DNA from: Bacteroidales bacterium Bact_14
GTDB lineage: Bacteria; Bacteroidota; Bacteroidia; Bacteroidales; UBA932
Reading direction: 5' to 3'
DNA: 59,088 nt
NCBI GenBank assembly: GCA_001602865.1
Contig: LUZF01000007.1
Location: 1 to 59,088, forward strand
Shown here: positions 20,501-30,854 of the stretch, one piece after another
How the letters are laid out: each line of letters starts with the position of its first letter
Position numbering within the stretch: the stretch's first letter is position 1
Program-made: the position numbers and the translations under genes
The notes under the pieces: generated by a model
Told to the model about the DNA's origin: nothing
What the model saw: only the letters and a program-made list of their open reading frames with translations
Databases searched by the model: none

Positions 20501-21351
20501 ACGGCGAAATCACGGTTACGGACAACCAGCCCCGCGGAAGCGTCTTCACGGTCTCCCTGCCCCTCCGGGAGGAAGAGAAACCGCAGCCGGCGCCGGCGCG
20601 GGAGGAGCAGCGCGAAGGCCGGCTCCGCATCCTCAACGCCGAGGACAACCCCGCCTTCCGCCATTTCGTCACGGAATGCCTCTCCTCCGAATACGAGGTC
20701 ACCGAAGCCTCCAACGGCAGGGAAGCGCTCGCGCTCCTCGAGTCCGGTCCGTATGACCTCATCCTCAGCGACGTGCTGATGCCGGAGATGGGCGGACGCG
20801 AACTGTGCCGCGCGCTGCGCGCCGACATCCGCTACGCCTCCATCCCCGTCATCCTGCTCACGGCCCTCCACGGCAAGGAACAGGAGCGCGAGAACCTCAA
20901 GGCCGGCGCCGACGATTCCCTCGAGAAGCCCTTCGACGTCGAAACCCTCCACCTCCGCATCTCCAAGCTCCTGAAAGCGAAGGTCTCCTCCGCTCCCGAA
21001 GCGCCGGAATGGCAGGGGAGCCGGAGCGACCGGGAACTGCTCGAGCGCATCTCCGCGGAACTGGAGGAGCACCTGACGGAGAGCGAATACGGCGTCGAGG
21101 CGCTCTGCTCATCCCTCAACCTCTCGCGCAGCGTCCTTTACAAGCGCATCATGGCCCTGACCGGCAAGGCGCCGCTGGCCTACATCCGGCAGATCCGCCT
21201 CGAGAAGGGACGGGCCCTGCTGGAAGGCGGCGAGACCTCCATTTCCCAGGTGGCCTGGAGCGTGGGCTTCTCGCCGAAGCAATTCTCCCGCCACTTCAGG
21301 GACGAATACGGCTGCCTGCCGACGGAGTATCTCCAGCATCTTCGGCAATAA
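17569..21351 (+). CDS. Hybrid two-component system regulator (beta-propeller/Y_Y_Y sensor, histidine kinase, receiver, AraC-type HTH)
   Basis: FFTNVSHDLRTPLTLI H-box; GNGIGLNIVQEFV; receiver DLILSDVLMPEMGG; HTH IRLEKGRALLEGGETSISQVAWSVGFSPKQFSRHFRDEYG. Confidence 0.97.
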   Translation: MTFLSLILSAILAIGAGSGASMQHFNTLGVKNGLSDNYVRDIEQGSDGYMWFATLDGLNRYNGYSFTKYSLLDLGFSHDVFGYVKEDGGGTLWVKTSEGDIFFYARAENRLDPDIAAPLAGIGITREDIVDLFVDEEKNLWVQSGDSLYTYYYQAQRLESCLLPERCSAVSTTGASSYVLLAGGDVWAVRPERKCILTGDAETPPDGIRGDLQGRLWAYGHSLSFYDASTGSRRDFELQKYLPEGDYIRTMAVVGEDLWFGTDRSGIYILDGNLSLKPPIRYEPDQESTLPGNHINCILYRNGIIWIGVGQMGVAYSEEKMLDIRRFRTDVSENIGTIAEDARGRLIVGYDGRGLMEMQPGDGRLAGTRLSADGLNIVDSWADKNGLLYFCTYGNGIFCLDESVHRPAGTSRAFRRLTDKSYVIRGDRAGRLWVGTYHDGIVRMDPDGTLEQYDTDNSDLLSNSITGMTRPSAEGIIYACTRGDLYAIATEQPGVRRLDNSIRQFSCLYLDGRGILWIGSTDGLYYIDWKRDSEPQRLTVADGLSHNHILGICEDGYGNIWVTTYDGFNNIFVLDDPLSDHITLRCYPYFDEDGIGEGMFNPNAIYCTSDGDILMGLGSDIIAVRPELYPPASTTQAVTITRLLVSGVPVPPATLESGKPVRLKFHDNLWLEVSTMDYHGHLARFEFRTDSQKDWIFLTTNVLYFNAMKSGKHSVEIRPVGNSSGISPARLDFRVAPPFYRSPFAIVAYILLLAGALLYLVHRVREHNRMRIEAERQRANEAKFQFFTNVSHDLRTPLTLIITPLQQLIHKHQGQPIAGNLEQINQTAKMLLNEIDQILDFKQINGELSFNPTYGNLSRFVEETCRSYVSIVKENPESLTVEVGGTPVMTSFDTAKMSRILYNLVGNAFKYCGDDCKVTVSVAQEDGRALVRVADNGPGISDKAKAHIFERFYREEKKPAVGNGIGLNIVQEFVRLHDGEITVTDNQPRGSVFTVSLPLREEEKPQPAPAREEQREGRLRILNAEDNPAFRHFVTECLSSEYEVTEASNGREALALLESGPYDLILSDVLMPEMGGRELCRALRADIRYASIPVILLTALHGKEQERENLKAGADDSLEKPFDVETLHLRISKLLKAKVSSAPEAPEWQGSRSDRELLERISAELEEHLTESEYGVEALCSSLNLSRSVLYKRIMALTGKAPLAYIRQIRLEKGRALLEGGETSISQVAWSVGFSPKQFSRHFRDEYGCLPTEYLQHLRQ

Positions 21352-21432
21352 GCGCCGCGCCAAGGGTGCGGGATTCCGCAAATTATTGTTATATTTGTGG
21401 TTCGGAAATCTATTTTATAATATCATAGTCTT

Positions 21433-22686
21433 ATGCAACAGCACATTGATTCTTACGATTTTGCAGGTAAAAGAGCCATCGTCCGCGTGGATTTCAACGT
21501 TCCGCTGAACGAGAATTTCGAAATCACCGACGACACCCGCATCCGCCGGGCCATCCCTACCCTCAAGAAAGTCCTTGAGAAGGGCGGTTCCCTCATCATC
21601 ATGTCCCACCTCGGACGTCCGAAGAAGGTCGATCCGAAGTTCTCCCTCAAGCACATCGTCGGCCGCGTCAGCGAGTGCCTCGGTGTCCCGGTCCAGTTTG
21701 CCGAGGATTGCCAGAAGGCGGACGCCCAGGCCGCTGCCCTGAAGCCGGGTGAGGTCCTCCTCCTCGAGAACCTCCGCTACTATGCCGAGGAAGAAGGCAA
21801 GCCGAGAGGCCTCGCCGAGGATGCCACCGACGAAGAGAAGAAGGCTGCCAAGAAGGTGGTCAAGGAGTCCCAGAAGGAGTTCGTGAAGAAGCTCGCCTCC
21901 TATGCCGACTGCTACATCAACGACGCTTTCGGTACCGCCCACCGCGCCCACGGTTCGACCGCCCTCATCGCCGCCTACTTCCCGAACGACAAGATGTTCG
22001 GCTACCTGATGGAAGGCGAGATCAAGGCCATCGACAACGTGCTCAAGAACGCCGGCCATCCCTTCACCGCCATCATCGGCGGCGCCAAGGTCTCCAGCAA
22101 GCTCGCCGTGCTTGAGAATATGCTCGAAAGGGTGGACAACCTCGTCATCGGCGGCGGTATGTCCTATACCTTCATCAAGGCCCAGGGCGGCAACATCGGC
22201 AACTCCCTCCACGAGGACGACCTGATGCCGCAGGCCCTCGAGATCCTCGCCAAGGCGCAGGAGAAGGGCGTGAAGGTGTATCTGCCTACGATGTCCGTCG
22301 TGGCCGACGCGTTCAGCGACGACGCCAATTCGAAGGTGGTCCCGACCGCGGAGATTCCGGAAGGCTGGGAAGGAATGGATGTGGCTCCTGAGAACCTGAA
22401 GGAGTGGAAGGAAGTGATCCTCGGTTCCAAGACCGTGCTCTGGAATGGCCCCGTGGGCGTTTTCGAGATGCCGAACTTTGCCAAGGGTACCCTGCAGATC
22501 GCCGAAGACCTCGCCGAGGCTACCGTGAAGGGCGCTTATACCCTCGTCGGCGGTGGTGACTCCGTCGCGGCCGTGACCAAGATGGGCTTCGCCGACAAGG
22601 TCAGCTATGTGTCCACCGGCGGTGGCGCCATGCTCGAAGCCCTGGAAGGCAAAGACCTCCCCGGCATCGCCGCAGTCCGCGAATAG
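21433..22686 (+). CDS. pgk: Phosphoglycerate kinase
   Basis: [53 protein letters not shown]. Confidence 0.98.
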   Translation: MQQHIDSYDFAGKRAIVRVDFNVPLNENFEITDDTRIRRAIPTLKKVLEKGGSLIIMSHLGRPKKVDPKFSLKHIVGRVSECLGVPVQFAEDCQKADAQAAALKPGEVLLLENLRYYAEEEGKPRGLAEDATDEEKKAAKKVVKESQKEFVKKLASYADCYINDAFGTAHRAHGSTALIAAYFPNDKMFGYLMEGEIKAIDNVLKNAGHPFTAIIGGAKVSSKLAVLENMLERVDNLVIGGGMSYTFIKAQGGNIGNSLHEDDLMPQALEILAKAQEKGVKVYLPTMSVVADAFSDDANSKVVPTAEIPEGWEGMDVAPENLKEWKEVILGSKTVLWNGPVGVFEMPNFAKGTLQIAEDLAEATVKGAYTLVGGGDSVAAVTKMGFADKVSYVSTGGGAMLEALEGKDLPGIAAVRE

Positions 22687-22700
22687 ACTTCGTTCCAGCA

Positions 22701-22772
22701 AGTATTAAAAGAACTATTTTCCTGAGATCGTCAGAAAAATGCCGACTCAGGAAAATAGTTCTTTAATATACT
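22701..22772. repeat. Palindromic intergenic element, copy B (loop inverted relative to A and C)
   Basis: Arms AGTATTAAAAGAACTATTTTCCTGAG (22701-22726) and CTCAGGAAAATAGTTCTTTAATATACT (22746-22772); loop ATCGTCAGAAAAATGCCGA. Confidence 0.9.
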
Positions 22773-22829
22773 GTCGTTATTGCTGGCAACTATACCGAGC
22801 GATAGCGAGGTAAATCGTTTACCAAAAAA

Positions 22830-23711
22830 CTAAAGCGCGTGGGCAACGGGCTTTGAGGGGGTTTTCGGCGTTTGCTTCGGGGGATGCACGGCGCGGGCGG
22901 GGATGTTCTTGTGGTAGGCGTAGATGAGGATGCCGATGCCGGCGAGGATGAAGGGGACGGAGAGCAGCTGGCCCATGTTGAAGAGCATGCTCTGCTCGAA
23001 GCCGACCTGGGGTTCCTTGATGAACTCGATCAGGAAGCGCATGCCGAAGCATCCGACGAGGAACGCGCCGAAGAAGAAGCCGCGCGGGGTCTTGTCGAGG
23101 CGTTTGGCATAGCGCCAGACGAGGAAGAAACCGAGCAGCAGGTAGGACAGGGCCTCGTAAATCTGCGTCGGATGCTTCGGCGCAGTCTCGCCGTTGCGCT
23201 CGAACACGAAGCCCCACGGCAGCGAAGTCACGTCGCCGTAAATCTCCGAATTGAAGAGGTTCCCGAGGCGGATCATGCAGCCGGCGAATGCGACGGCGAT
23301 GCAGAGGTGGTCCATGATCCAGAGGAAGTCGAAGTCATGCTTTTTCCCATACTTGCGGGCGAACCAGATCATCGCCAGGATCAGCGCAATCGCGCCGCCA
23401 TGGCTCGCAAGGCCGCCTTCCCAGGTCTTGAAGATTTCCCAGAAGCCCTTCCAGCTGCCGAAATAGTAGTCCGGCTGGTAGAAGATGCAGTGGCCGAGGC
23501 GCGCGCCGACGATGGTTGCGACGAGCAGCACGATGAGGAGCTTGTCCATCAGGCTCTCCGGAATCTCCTCCCGGCGGAAGAACCAGCGGAACAGGTACCA
23601 GCCGATGACGAAGCCGGACAAAAACAGCAGGGAATACCAGCGGAGGCCGAAATTGCCGATATGGAAGAGGAACGGACTGACGTTCCAGTGGATGGCGAGA
23701 ATCGTATTCAT
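22830..23711 (-). CDS. lgt: Prolipoprotein diacylglyceryl transferase
   Basis: ARLGHCIFYQPDYY, EGGLASHGGAIALI, RLGNLFNSEIYG, RNGETAPKHPTQIYEAL. Confidence 0.96.
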   Translation of the reverse strand: MNTILAIHWNVSPFLFHIGNFGLRWYSLLFLSGFVIGWYLFRWFFRREEIPESLMDKLLIVLLVATIVGARLGHCIFYQPDYYFGSWKGFWEIFKTWEGGLASHGGAIALILAMIWFARKYGKKHDFDFLWIMDHLCIAVAFAGCMIRLGNLFNSEIYGDVTSLPWGFVFERNGETAPKHPTQIYEALSYLLLGFFLVWRYAKRLDKTPRGFFFGAFLVGCFGMRFLIEFIKEPQVGFEQSMLFNMGQLLSVPFILAGIGILIYAYHKNIPARAVHPPKQTPKTPSKPVAHAL

Positions 23712-23717
23712 AACATA

Positions 23718-23725
23718 CAAATATA
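23718..23725 (-). promoter_or_regulatory. -7 promoter box (TATATTTG on minus strand) for lgt
   Basis: CAAATATA on plus strand; 6 nt from the lgt start at 23711. Confidence 0.5.
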
Positions 23726-23769
23726 GGAATAAAATTTGCAGCAATACGCGCGCCAAACCTGGAAACTTT

Positions 23770-25161
23770 ATGAAGAGATTTTTAGTCGCAATCTCCCTCC
23801 TCATCGGCTCCCCAGTTCTCGTTTCCGCCCAGGAAACGCTCGTCCTGTCCCTTGAGAAGGCCATCGAGATTGCCTTGAGTGAGAACGTGTCTGTCAAGGT
23901 GGCAGACATGGAGGTTACGCGCGCGGAGTATGCGCGCAAAGGCACCTACGCTTCCCTTTTTCCGCAGGTGGACGCTTCCGCCGCCTACCAGCGCACCATC
24001 AAGAAGCAGGTGATGTACATGGATTTTGATATGGGCAGCCTGATGGGAGGTGCCCTGGGCGACGACTCCGCCATCGCCGCGAACACCGATTCCGGCTCGA
24101 AGGGCAATGACGGCATCGAGGTCGGCCGGTGGAATACGTATTCCGCCAGCATTTCCGCCGGAATGCCGCTGGTCAACGCGCAGCTCTGGAAGAGCCTCCG
24201 CATTTCCGCGCAGGACGTGGAGCTGGCTGTCGAGAAGGCCCGCTCCTCGCGCCTGGAGACAGTGACGCAGGTCAAACAGGCCTTCTATGCCGCCCTGCTG
24301 GCGAAGGAAGTCCTGAACGTCTATACCCAGGTCTATGAGAATGCGGTCGAGAACTTCCGCCAGACCGAGATGCGCTACAACGTAGACAAGGCTTCCGAAC
24401 TCGACTACACCCGCGCCAAGGCCAGCATCGCCAACGCCGTTCCGAACATGTTCGACGCCGAGAATTCCTCCTTCCTGTCCCTGTGGCAGCTCAAGGCGGT
24501 GATGGGCATCGACCTCGACCGGGAGATCGAGGTGGCCGGCACGCTGGACGACTACGCGGAAGGGATGCTCGCCGACCTGGCGCAGGGAGAAATGGCCGAC
24601 CTCAGCGGCAACTCTGCGATGCGCCAGCTCGCCATCCAGGCGGAAGAGCTTGCGAACATGGTCAAGATGCAGCAGTTCGCCTCCATCCCTTCGCTCGCGA
24701 TGCAGTTCTCCTACAGCATGAATGCGATGACCAACGACTTCAAGTTCAGCGAATACAAGTGGACCCCGTACTCCTTCATCGGCCTGAGCCTTTCCATCCC
24801 CATTTTCGCGGGCGGGAAGCGCCACGCCGCGGTGCGCCAGGCGAAGGTCCAGCGCGACGAGCTCCAGCTCCAGCAGGAGAATACCGAGCGCCAGCTGCGC
24901 ATCGCTATCCGCCAGTATCTCAACCAGATGGAAACGGGCATGAAGAGCTACTCCTCCGCCGAGGAAGCCTGCAACCTGGCGCAGAAAGCCTATGACATCG
25001 CGACGAAGTCCTACAACATCGGCCGCAGCACCCTGACGGACCTGAACGACGCCCAGCTCGCGCTGACCCAGGCGCAGCTCGGCCTCTGCCAGTCCGTTTA
25101 CGGCTATCTCGTCGCCAAGTCGAACCTCGAACAAACCCTCGGATATGATTTCAACGAATAA
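23770..25161 (+). CDS. TolC-family outer-membrane efflux protein
   Basis: Signal peptide; SLEKAIEIALSENVSVKVADME and the paired TolC helical repeat architecture; followed by adaptor and RND genes. Confidence 0.93.
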   Translation: MKRFLVAISLLIGSPVLVSAQETLVLSLEKAIEIALSENVSVKVADMEVTRAEYARKGTYASLFPQVDASAAYQRTIKKQVMYMDFDMGSLMGGALGDDSAIAANTDSGSKGNDGIEVGRWNTYSASISAGMPLVNAQLWKSLRISAQDVELAVEKARSSRLETVTQVKQAFYAALLAKEVLNVYTQVYENAVENFRQTEMRYNVDKASELDYTRAKASIANAVPNMFDAENSSFLSLWQLKAVMGIDLDREIEVAGTLDDYAEGMLADLAQGEMADLSGNSAMRQLAIQAEELANMVKMQQFASIPSLAMQFSYSMNAMTNDFKFSEYKWTPYSFIGLSLSIPIFAGGKRHAAVRQAKVQRDELQLQQENTERQLRIAIRQYLNQMETGMKSYSSAEEACNLAQKAYDIATKSYNIGRSTLTDLNDAQLALTQAQLGLCQSVYGYLVAKSNLEQTLGYDFNE

Positions 25162-25165
25162 TAAA

Positions 25166-26203
25166 ATGAACCACCATATGAAACGAATGAACAAATTGAT
25201 GCCGGCCGCGCTGGTACTTCTGCTCTCCGCCTGCGGCGCCGGTGCCGGAAAAGGCCCCGCGATGCCCGTGGCGGACCCGAATGCCCCGATCAAGGTGGAA
25301 ACCGTGACCGCCGCCTTCCGGGAAGTGCCCCAGCAGGAAGTCTATGCGACCACGGTGCAGGCCTATGCCGTCAACAACGTGGTTCCCCAGAGCGGCAACC
25401 GCATCGCGAAGATCCACGTCGAAGTCGGCGACTTCGTCCGCGCGGGCCAGGTACTCGCCGAGATGGACCGCGTGAGCCTGAACCAGACGCGCCTGCGCCT
25501 CGTCAACGACTCGACCGAGCTGTCCCGCCTGCGGGAGCTGTACCTCCAGGGCGGCCTTTCGAAATCGGATTACGAAGCCGCGGAGCTCGGCTACAACGTC
25601 AGCAAGTCCTCCTATGAGAATCTCCTGGAGAACACGATTCTCCGTTCGCCGCTCAACGGCGTCGTGACCGCCCGCAACTACGACAAGGGCGACATGTATG
25701 CGATGTCCCAGCCGATTTTCGTGGTGCAGCAGATCTCCCCCGTGAAGCTCATCGTCGGCGTGTCCGAGAAGGACTATACCCGCGTCCACAAAGGGGACGA
25801 GGTCTCGATCGAGGCCGACGCCCTTCCGGGCCGGACCTTCACCGGCAAGGTGAACCGCCTCTATCCGACCATCGACCCGGCGACCCACACCTTCTCCGTC
25901 GAGGTCCTCGTCCAGAACGCCGACCGGGCGCTCCGTCCGGGTATGTACGCGCGCGCCACGGTCACCTTCAGCGTGAACCACAGCATCGTGGTTCCGGACG
26001 CCGCCGTCCTGAAGCAGCAGGGCTCAGGCCTCCGCTATGTCTTCGTGGCGAACGGGGACGGGACCGTGTCGACCCGCACCGTCGAACCGGGCGTCCACTT
26101 TGACAGCAGCTACGAAATTCTCTCCGGCCTGCAGGAGGGGGACCGCGTGGTCACCAAGGGACAGACGTCCTTGAAAAATGGTTCAACCGTTGAAATTCTC
26201 TGA
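25166..26203 (+). CDS. RND efflux periplasmic adaptor (MFP) lipoprotein
   Basis: Lipobox LLLSAC; VGDFVRAGQVLAEMD; LRPGMYARATVTF. Confidence 0.95.
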   Translation: MNHHMKRMNKLMPAALVLLLSACGAGAGKGPAMPVADPNAPIKVETVTAAFREVPQQEVYATTVQAYAVNNVVPQSGNRIAKIHVEVGDFVRAGQVLAEMDRVSLNQTRLRLVNDSTELSRLRELYLQGGLSKSDYEAAELGYNVSKSSYENLLENTILRSPLNGVVTARNYDKGDMYAMSQPIFVVQQISPVKLIVGVSEKDYTRVHKGDEVSIEADALPGRTFTGKVNRLYPTIDPATHTFSVEVLVQNADRALRPGMYARATVTFSVNHSIVVPDAAVLKQQGSGLRYVFVANGDGTVSTRTVEPGVHFDSSYEILSGLQEGDRVVTKGQTSLKNGSTVEIL

Positions 26204-26205
26204 GT

Positions 26206-29200
26206 ATGAGCATCTATAAGGCAGCGGTCAAGAATCCGGTCACCACGGCGCTGGTTTTCATCGCCTTCATGGTGTTCGGTATCTTCTCGCTGATGAACAC
26301 CTCCATCGCCCAGTTCCCGGACTTCGACGCGAACGTCATCATGGTGATGTCCACGTACCAGGGAGCGAGCGCATCGGATATCGAAACGAACTTGACAAAG
26401 ACCCTTGAGAACGCCCTGAACAGCGTTGAAGACCTCAAGGAACTGAACTCCCGTTCCCGGGAGAATACCTCCATCCTGACCCTGCAGTTCAAGTACGGCG
26501 TCGACATCGGAGAGGCCATGAACAATGTCCGTGACAAGCTGGACATGGTGAGCTCAGTCCTGCCGGAAGGCGCGACGAATCCCACCATCTTCAAATTCTC
26601 GATGGACGACCTCCCGATCCTCATCCTTTCCGCCACGGCGGAGGAGAGCCTCCCGGGCCTCGACAAAATCCTGGATGACCGGGTGACGACCCCGCTCGCC
26701 CGTGTCTCCGGCGTGGGTACGGTCTCCGTGACCGGCGCCCCGACCCGCGAGATCCAGGTCTACTGCGACCCGAACAAGCTCCAGGCCTACGGCCTCAGCG
26801 TCAGCACAATCTCCCAGATCATCGGCGCGGAGAACCGCAACCTGCCTTCCGGCAGCATCGACGTCGGCACGAGCACCTTCGCCCTGCGCGTGCAGGAAGA
26901 GTTCTCCGACCCTTCCGAGCTGCTGGACATCGTCCTCGGCAGTGCGAACGGCCGGGCGGTCTACCTGCGCGACGTCGCCACCGTCCGTGACGGCAGCAAG
27001 GAGAAGGAGCAGGAATCCTTCACGAACGGCACCCGTTCCGCCCAGATCATCATCCAGAAACAGACAGGCGCCAACACCGTCAACGTCATCCGGGATGTCA
27101 AGAAACAGCTGGCGGAGATTCAGAAGGACCTTCCCTCGGACATCCGGATCACCACGGTCATCGACTCCTCGGACAACATCATCAATACCATCCATACCCT
27201 GCTGGAGACGATCATCATCACCTTCCTCGTCGTGATGCTCGTCGTCTTCGTCTTCCTGGGCCGCTGGCGTGCGACCTTCATCATCGTCCTCTCCATCCCG
27301 ATCGCCCTGCTCGCCTCGCTGGTCTATCTTTTCGCGACGGGCAACACGCTGAACATCATCTCGATGTCCGCGCTCACGATTGCCATCGGCATGGTCGTGG
27401 ACGACGCCATCGTCGTCCTGGAGAATATCTCGACGCACCTCGAGCGCGGGGAGAAACCGAAGGAAGCCGCCGTGCTGGCGACCTCCGAGGTGGGTATCTC
27501 CGTCATCGCCTCGACGCTGACGATGCTCTGCGTCTTCCTTCCGCTTACGATGGTCAGCGGCATGGCCGGCCTCATGTTCAAGCAGCTCGGCTGGATCGTC
27601 AGCATCATCATGATCGTTTCGACGACGGCGGCGCTGACGCTCGTGCCGATGCTCTGCTCGCGCTTCCTGCGCAGCGGGCGCAAGACGGGCCGGGCCTATG
27701 AGATCGTCTTCGGCCCGATCAACCGCGGCCTGGATGCCATCTCGAGCTTGTATGCCCGCGTGATCAACTGGGCGGTGACCCACCGCAAGACTGTCATCCT
27801 GGGATCCGCGGCCATCTTCCTGGTGGTCATCGGCACCCTCGCGCCGGGCCTGAACACCGAATTCTTCACGATGGGGGACCAGGGCCGCCTGACCGTCTCC
27901 GTCGAACTGCCTGCCGGCACTTCCCAGCAGGTGACCGGCGAGCTGGGCGCCCGTCTCTGGGAGGAGATCACGGAAGCCGTCCCGGAAATCCGCCAGGGAA
28001 GCTACTCCTTCGGCCAGGCCGGTTCGGACAACGCCTACGCCAGCATGCAGAACAACGGCTCCAACATCCTTTCGATGAACATCAACCTCGGCAGCCAGGA
28101 GGATCGCGACCGCAGCAGCGCCGAAATCGCCGATGTCGTCCGCGGCATCCTGGCGAATTACCCGGAAATCCGGCGTGCGACCGTCTCCGACGGCGCCGGC
28201 ATGATGGGCGGCGCCTCGACCGTGGAGCTGGAGATTTACGGATATGACTTCGAGACCACCGACGCGGCGGCCCGGACCTTCCAGGAAAAGATGGCTGCGA
28301 GCCCGATGTTCTCGCAGGTCATCCTGAGCCGCGACGAGTACACCCCGGAATACCAGGTGAAGTTCGACCGGACGAAGCTCGCGCTGAACGGCCTGAATTC
28401 TTCGACCGCAGGCGCCGCGTTCAGCGCGGCGATGAGCGGCGCCGTCACGTCCTATTACCGGGAGGACGGCGAGGAATATGAAATCCGGGTCCGTTACGCC
28501 CCGGAATTCCGTACCAGCGTCGCCGACATGGAGAATATCATCCTGTACAATGCCGCCGGCCGGCCCGTACGCATCAAGGACATCGGTGAGATCGTGGAGA
28601 CCCGCGTCCCGCCGACCATCGAGCGCAAGGACCGCCAGCGCGTCATCACCGTGACCGGTACGGTCGCCCGCGGCGCCGTGCTCGGCGAAGCCGTCAATGC
28701 TACACGCGCCATCGTGGATGCGACGGAGATTCCCGCCGAACTTTCGACCGTGATCGCGGGTGATTACGAAGAGCAGCAGGACATGTTCCATGACTTGATC
28801 ATCCTGATGATTCTGATCGTCCTGATGGTTTACATGGTCATGGCCTCGCAGTTCGAGTCCTTCATGAGCCCGTTCGTGATCATGTTCTCCGTGCCGTTCG
28901 CCTTCGTGGGCGTGATCCTCGGCCTGCGGGTGACGGGCACCGCGCTGGGCGTGATGGCGATGATCGGCATCCTGATCCTGCTGGGTATCGTGGTGAAGAA
29001 CGGCATCGTCCTGATCGACTACACGATCCTCTGCCGCAACCGCGGCATGAACGCCGTCGAAGCGTCCGTCACCGCCGCCCGCAGCCGTTTGCGCCCGATT
29101 CTCATGACGACCTTGACGACCGTGCTGGGTATGCTCCCGATGGCCATCGGCCGGGGCGAAGGCGCCGAACTCTGGCGCGCGCTCGGCATGACCGTCTGCT

Positions 29201-29316
29201 GGGGCCTCACCATTTCCACGATCGTGACCCTCGTCCTGATTCCGGCGGTCTATTGCGTCTTCGCCACCCGCCAGGAAAGGAGCAGGGCCGGAAGGGAAGT
29301 GGAGGAAGTGTTTTAA
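26206..29316 (+). CDS. RND efflux permease (HAE1/AcrB family)
   Basis: About 1036 aa; [30 protein letters not shown] and other AcrB-type motifs. Confidence 0.97.
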   Translation: MSIYKAAVKNPVTTALVFIAFMVFGIFSLMNTSIAQFPDFDANVIMVMSTYQGASASDIETNLTKTLENALNSVEDLKELNSRSRENTSILTLQFKYGVDIGEAMNNVRDKLDMVSSVLPEGATNPTIFKFSMDDLPILILSATAEESLPGLDKILDDRVTTPLARVSGVGTVSVTGAPTREIQVYCDPNKLQAYGLSVSTISQIIGAENRNLPSGSIDVGTSTFALRVQEEFSDPSELLDIVLGSANGRAVYLRDVATVRDGSKEKEQESFTNGTRSAQIIIQKQTGANTVNVIRDVKKQLAEIQKDLPSDIRITTVIDSSDNIINTIHTLLETIIITFLVVMLVVFVFLGRWRATFIIVLSIPIALLASLVYLFATGNTLNIISMSALTIAIGMVVDDAIVVLENISTHLERGEKPKEAAVLATSEVGISVIASTLTMLCVFLPLTMVSGMAGLMFKQLGWIVSIIMIVSTTAALTLVPMLCSRFLRSGRKTGRAYEIVFGPINRGLDAISSLYARVINWAVTHRKTVILGSAAIFLVVIGTLAPGLNTEFFTMGDQGRLTVSVELPAGTSQQVTGELGARLWEEITEAVPEIRQGSYSFGQAGSDNAYASMQNNGSNILSMNINLGSQEDRDRSSAEIADVVRGILANYPEIRRATVSDGAGMMGGASTVELEIYGYDFETTDAAARTFQEKMAASPMFSQVILSRDEYTPEYQVKFDRTKLALNGLNSSTAGAAFSAAMSGAVTSYYREDGEEYEIRVRYAPEFRTSVADMENIILYNAAGRPVRIKDIGEIVETRVPPTIERKDRQRVITVTGTVARGAVLGEAVNATRAIVDATEIPAELSTVIAGDYEEQQDMFHDLIILMILIVLMVYMVMASQFESFMSPFVIMFSVPFAFVGVILGLRVTGTALGVMAMIGILILLGIVVKNGIVLIDYTILCRNRGMNAVEASVTAARSRLRPILMTTLTTVLGMLPMAIGRGEGAELWRALGMTVCWGLTISTIVTLVLIPAVYCVFATRQERSRAGREVEEVF

Positions 29317-29365
29317 TTCCCATACCAAATGCTTATATTTGCGAGTATCTTTCAATAAACGAATT

Positions 29366-29680
29366 ATGGAAAAAGTCATCACCAATACGAACTTCAGCGA
29401 CATCCTCGCTTCCGACAAGCCCGTCCTCGTGGACTTCTGGGCGACCTGGTGCGGCCCCTGCCGCATGCTCGGTCCGACCATCGACGACATCGCCGCCGAG
29501 TATGAAGGCCGCGTGGTCGTTGCGAAATGCAACGTCGACGACGCGGAGGACATCGCCGCCCAGTGCGGTATCCGCAACATCCCGACCCTGATCTATTTCA
29601 AGGACGGAAAGGCCGTGGACCGCAGCGTAGGCGTCGTCCCGAAATCCGATATCGAATCCAAACTCAATGCTTTGCTTTAA
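29366..29680 (+). CDS. trxA: Thioredoxin
   Basis: [19 protein letters not shown] active site; [21 protein letters not shown]. Confidence 0.97.
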   Translation: MEKVITNTNFSDILASDKPVLVDFWATWCGPCRMLGPTIDDIAAEYEGRVVVAKCNVDDAEDIAAQCGIRNIPTLIYFKDGKAVDRSVGVVPKSDIESKLNALL

Positions 29681-29681
29681 T

Positions 29682-30308
29682 ATGAAAAAACTCCTTACAG
29701 CTGCCGTTGCGCTGTTTGTCTCCGTGGCGGCTTACGCCCAGGGTGGCGGCATCATCGCGGGCTATACCGCATCCCAGATGTCCCTCAAGCAGGAAGTCCA
29801 GAACATCGGCGCGAACATCAAGTCCGCCCCGAACTTCCACGTAGGTTTCGCCTACAACCAGCCGCTGGTGCTCGGTTTCGCGATCCAGCCTGAAATCCTG
29901 TACTCCAGCAAGGGTACGACCTGGGGCATCGGCGGACAGGACGTGACCGGCCGCATGAGCTACATCGAAGTCCCGGTCCAGCTCCAGTGGGGCATCGACC
30001 TCATTGCGCTGAAGCCGTACGTCTTCGCCGAGCCGTTCGTCGGTTATGCCCTTTCCGGCAAGGTCGACTTGAACGGCCTGATCAACGCCGGGAAGGAATT
30101 CGACATCAACGACCTCGACAGCCGTCTCGAATACGGTTTCAGCGTCGGCGCCGGCGTGATGCTCCTCGGCCATCTCCAGGCTTCCTTCAAGTATTTCTGG
30201 AATTTCGACCAGTGCGGATTCGGCGACTATATGAAGAATGTACAGTCCGCCCTTTCCGACAGCAAGGGTTTCAGCGGCCTGAGCCTTTCCGTAGGCCTGT
30301 TCTTCTAA
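29682..30308 (+). CDS. Outer-membrane beta-barrel protein (PorT-like family)
   Basis: Signal peptide MKKLLTAAVALFVSVAAYAQ; FHVGFAYNQPLVLGFAIQPEILYSSKGT; terminal LSLSVGLFF. Confidence 0.8.
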   Translation: MKKLLTAAVALFVSVAAYAQGGGIIAGYTASQMSLKQEVQNIGANIKSAPNFHVGFAYNQPLVLGFAIQPEILYSSKGTTWGIGGQDVTGRMSYIEVPVQLQWGIDLIALKPYVFAEPFVGYALSGKVDLNGLINAGKEFDINDLDSRLEYGFSVGAGVMLLGHLQASFKYFWNFDQCGFGDYMKNVQSALSDSKGFSGLSLSVGLFF

Positions 30309-30314
30309 TACTGT

Positions 30315-30854
30315 ATGGGTAAGGCGGCTGCAGTTTTCTGCTCCTCATACCCCGACATTGACCCTGCGTTCAACGAGGCGGCACGCGCGATCGTCCGGAC
30401 TCTTTGTGGCAGGGGCTTTGCCGTTGTATCGGGAGGTACCGTGCGGGGGACGATGAAGGTCGTCGCCGACACGGTCGTCGAATGCGGCGGGACCCATATC
30501 GGTGTCCTGCCCCGCTATATGGCGGAATATGCTTACCCGGACCTGACCGAGCTCGTCTGGACCGACACGATGTCGGAACGCAAGGAGTACATCCGCAGCG
30601 TCGCGCGCGAGCTCGCGATCGTGCTCCCCGGTGGAATCGGGACGATGGACGAGTTCTTCGAGACGCTGACCCTCGCGAAGTTGGGGAAGTACGACGGCCA
30701 TATCCTGGTATGCAACATCAAGGGATACTATGACAATCTGGAGGCGCTGCTGGACTATTTCGTCCGCAGCGGCATGCTGGATCCGGCCGCCCGCGCGCTG
30801 GTGGATTTTCCAACATCCCTGGAAGAATTTGAAAAGCTGCTCGAGGCATGTTGA
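30315..30854 (+). CDS. LOG family protein (TIGR00730)
   Basis: SGGTVRGTMKVVAD and PGGIGTMDEFFETLTLAKLG. Confidence 0.93.
   Translation: MGKAAAVFCSSYPDIDPAFNEAARAIVRTLCGRGFAVVSGGTVRGTMKVVADTVVECGGTHIGVLPRYMAEYAYPDLTELVWTDTMSERKEYIRSVARELAIVLPGGIGTMDEFFETLTLAKLGKYDGHILVCNIKGYYDNLEALLDYFVRSGMLDPAARALVDFPTSLEEFEKLLEAC

Noticed and set aside
26554-29580. 1008-aa minus-strand ORF opposite the RND gene
   Set aside because: H/D/R-rich shadow ORF; the sense strand is a clear AcrB-family protein.
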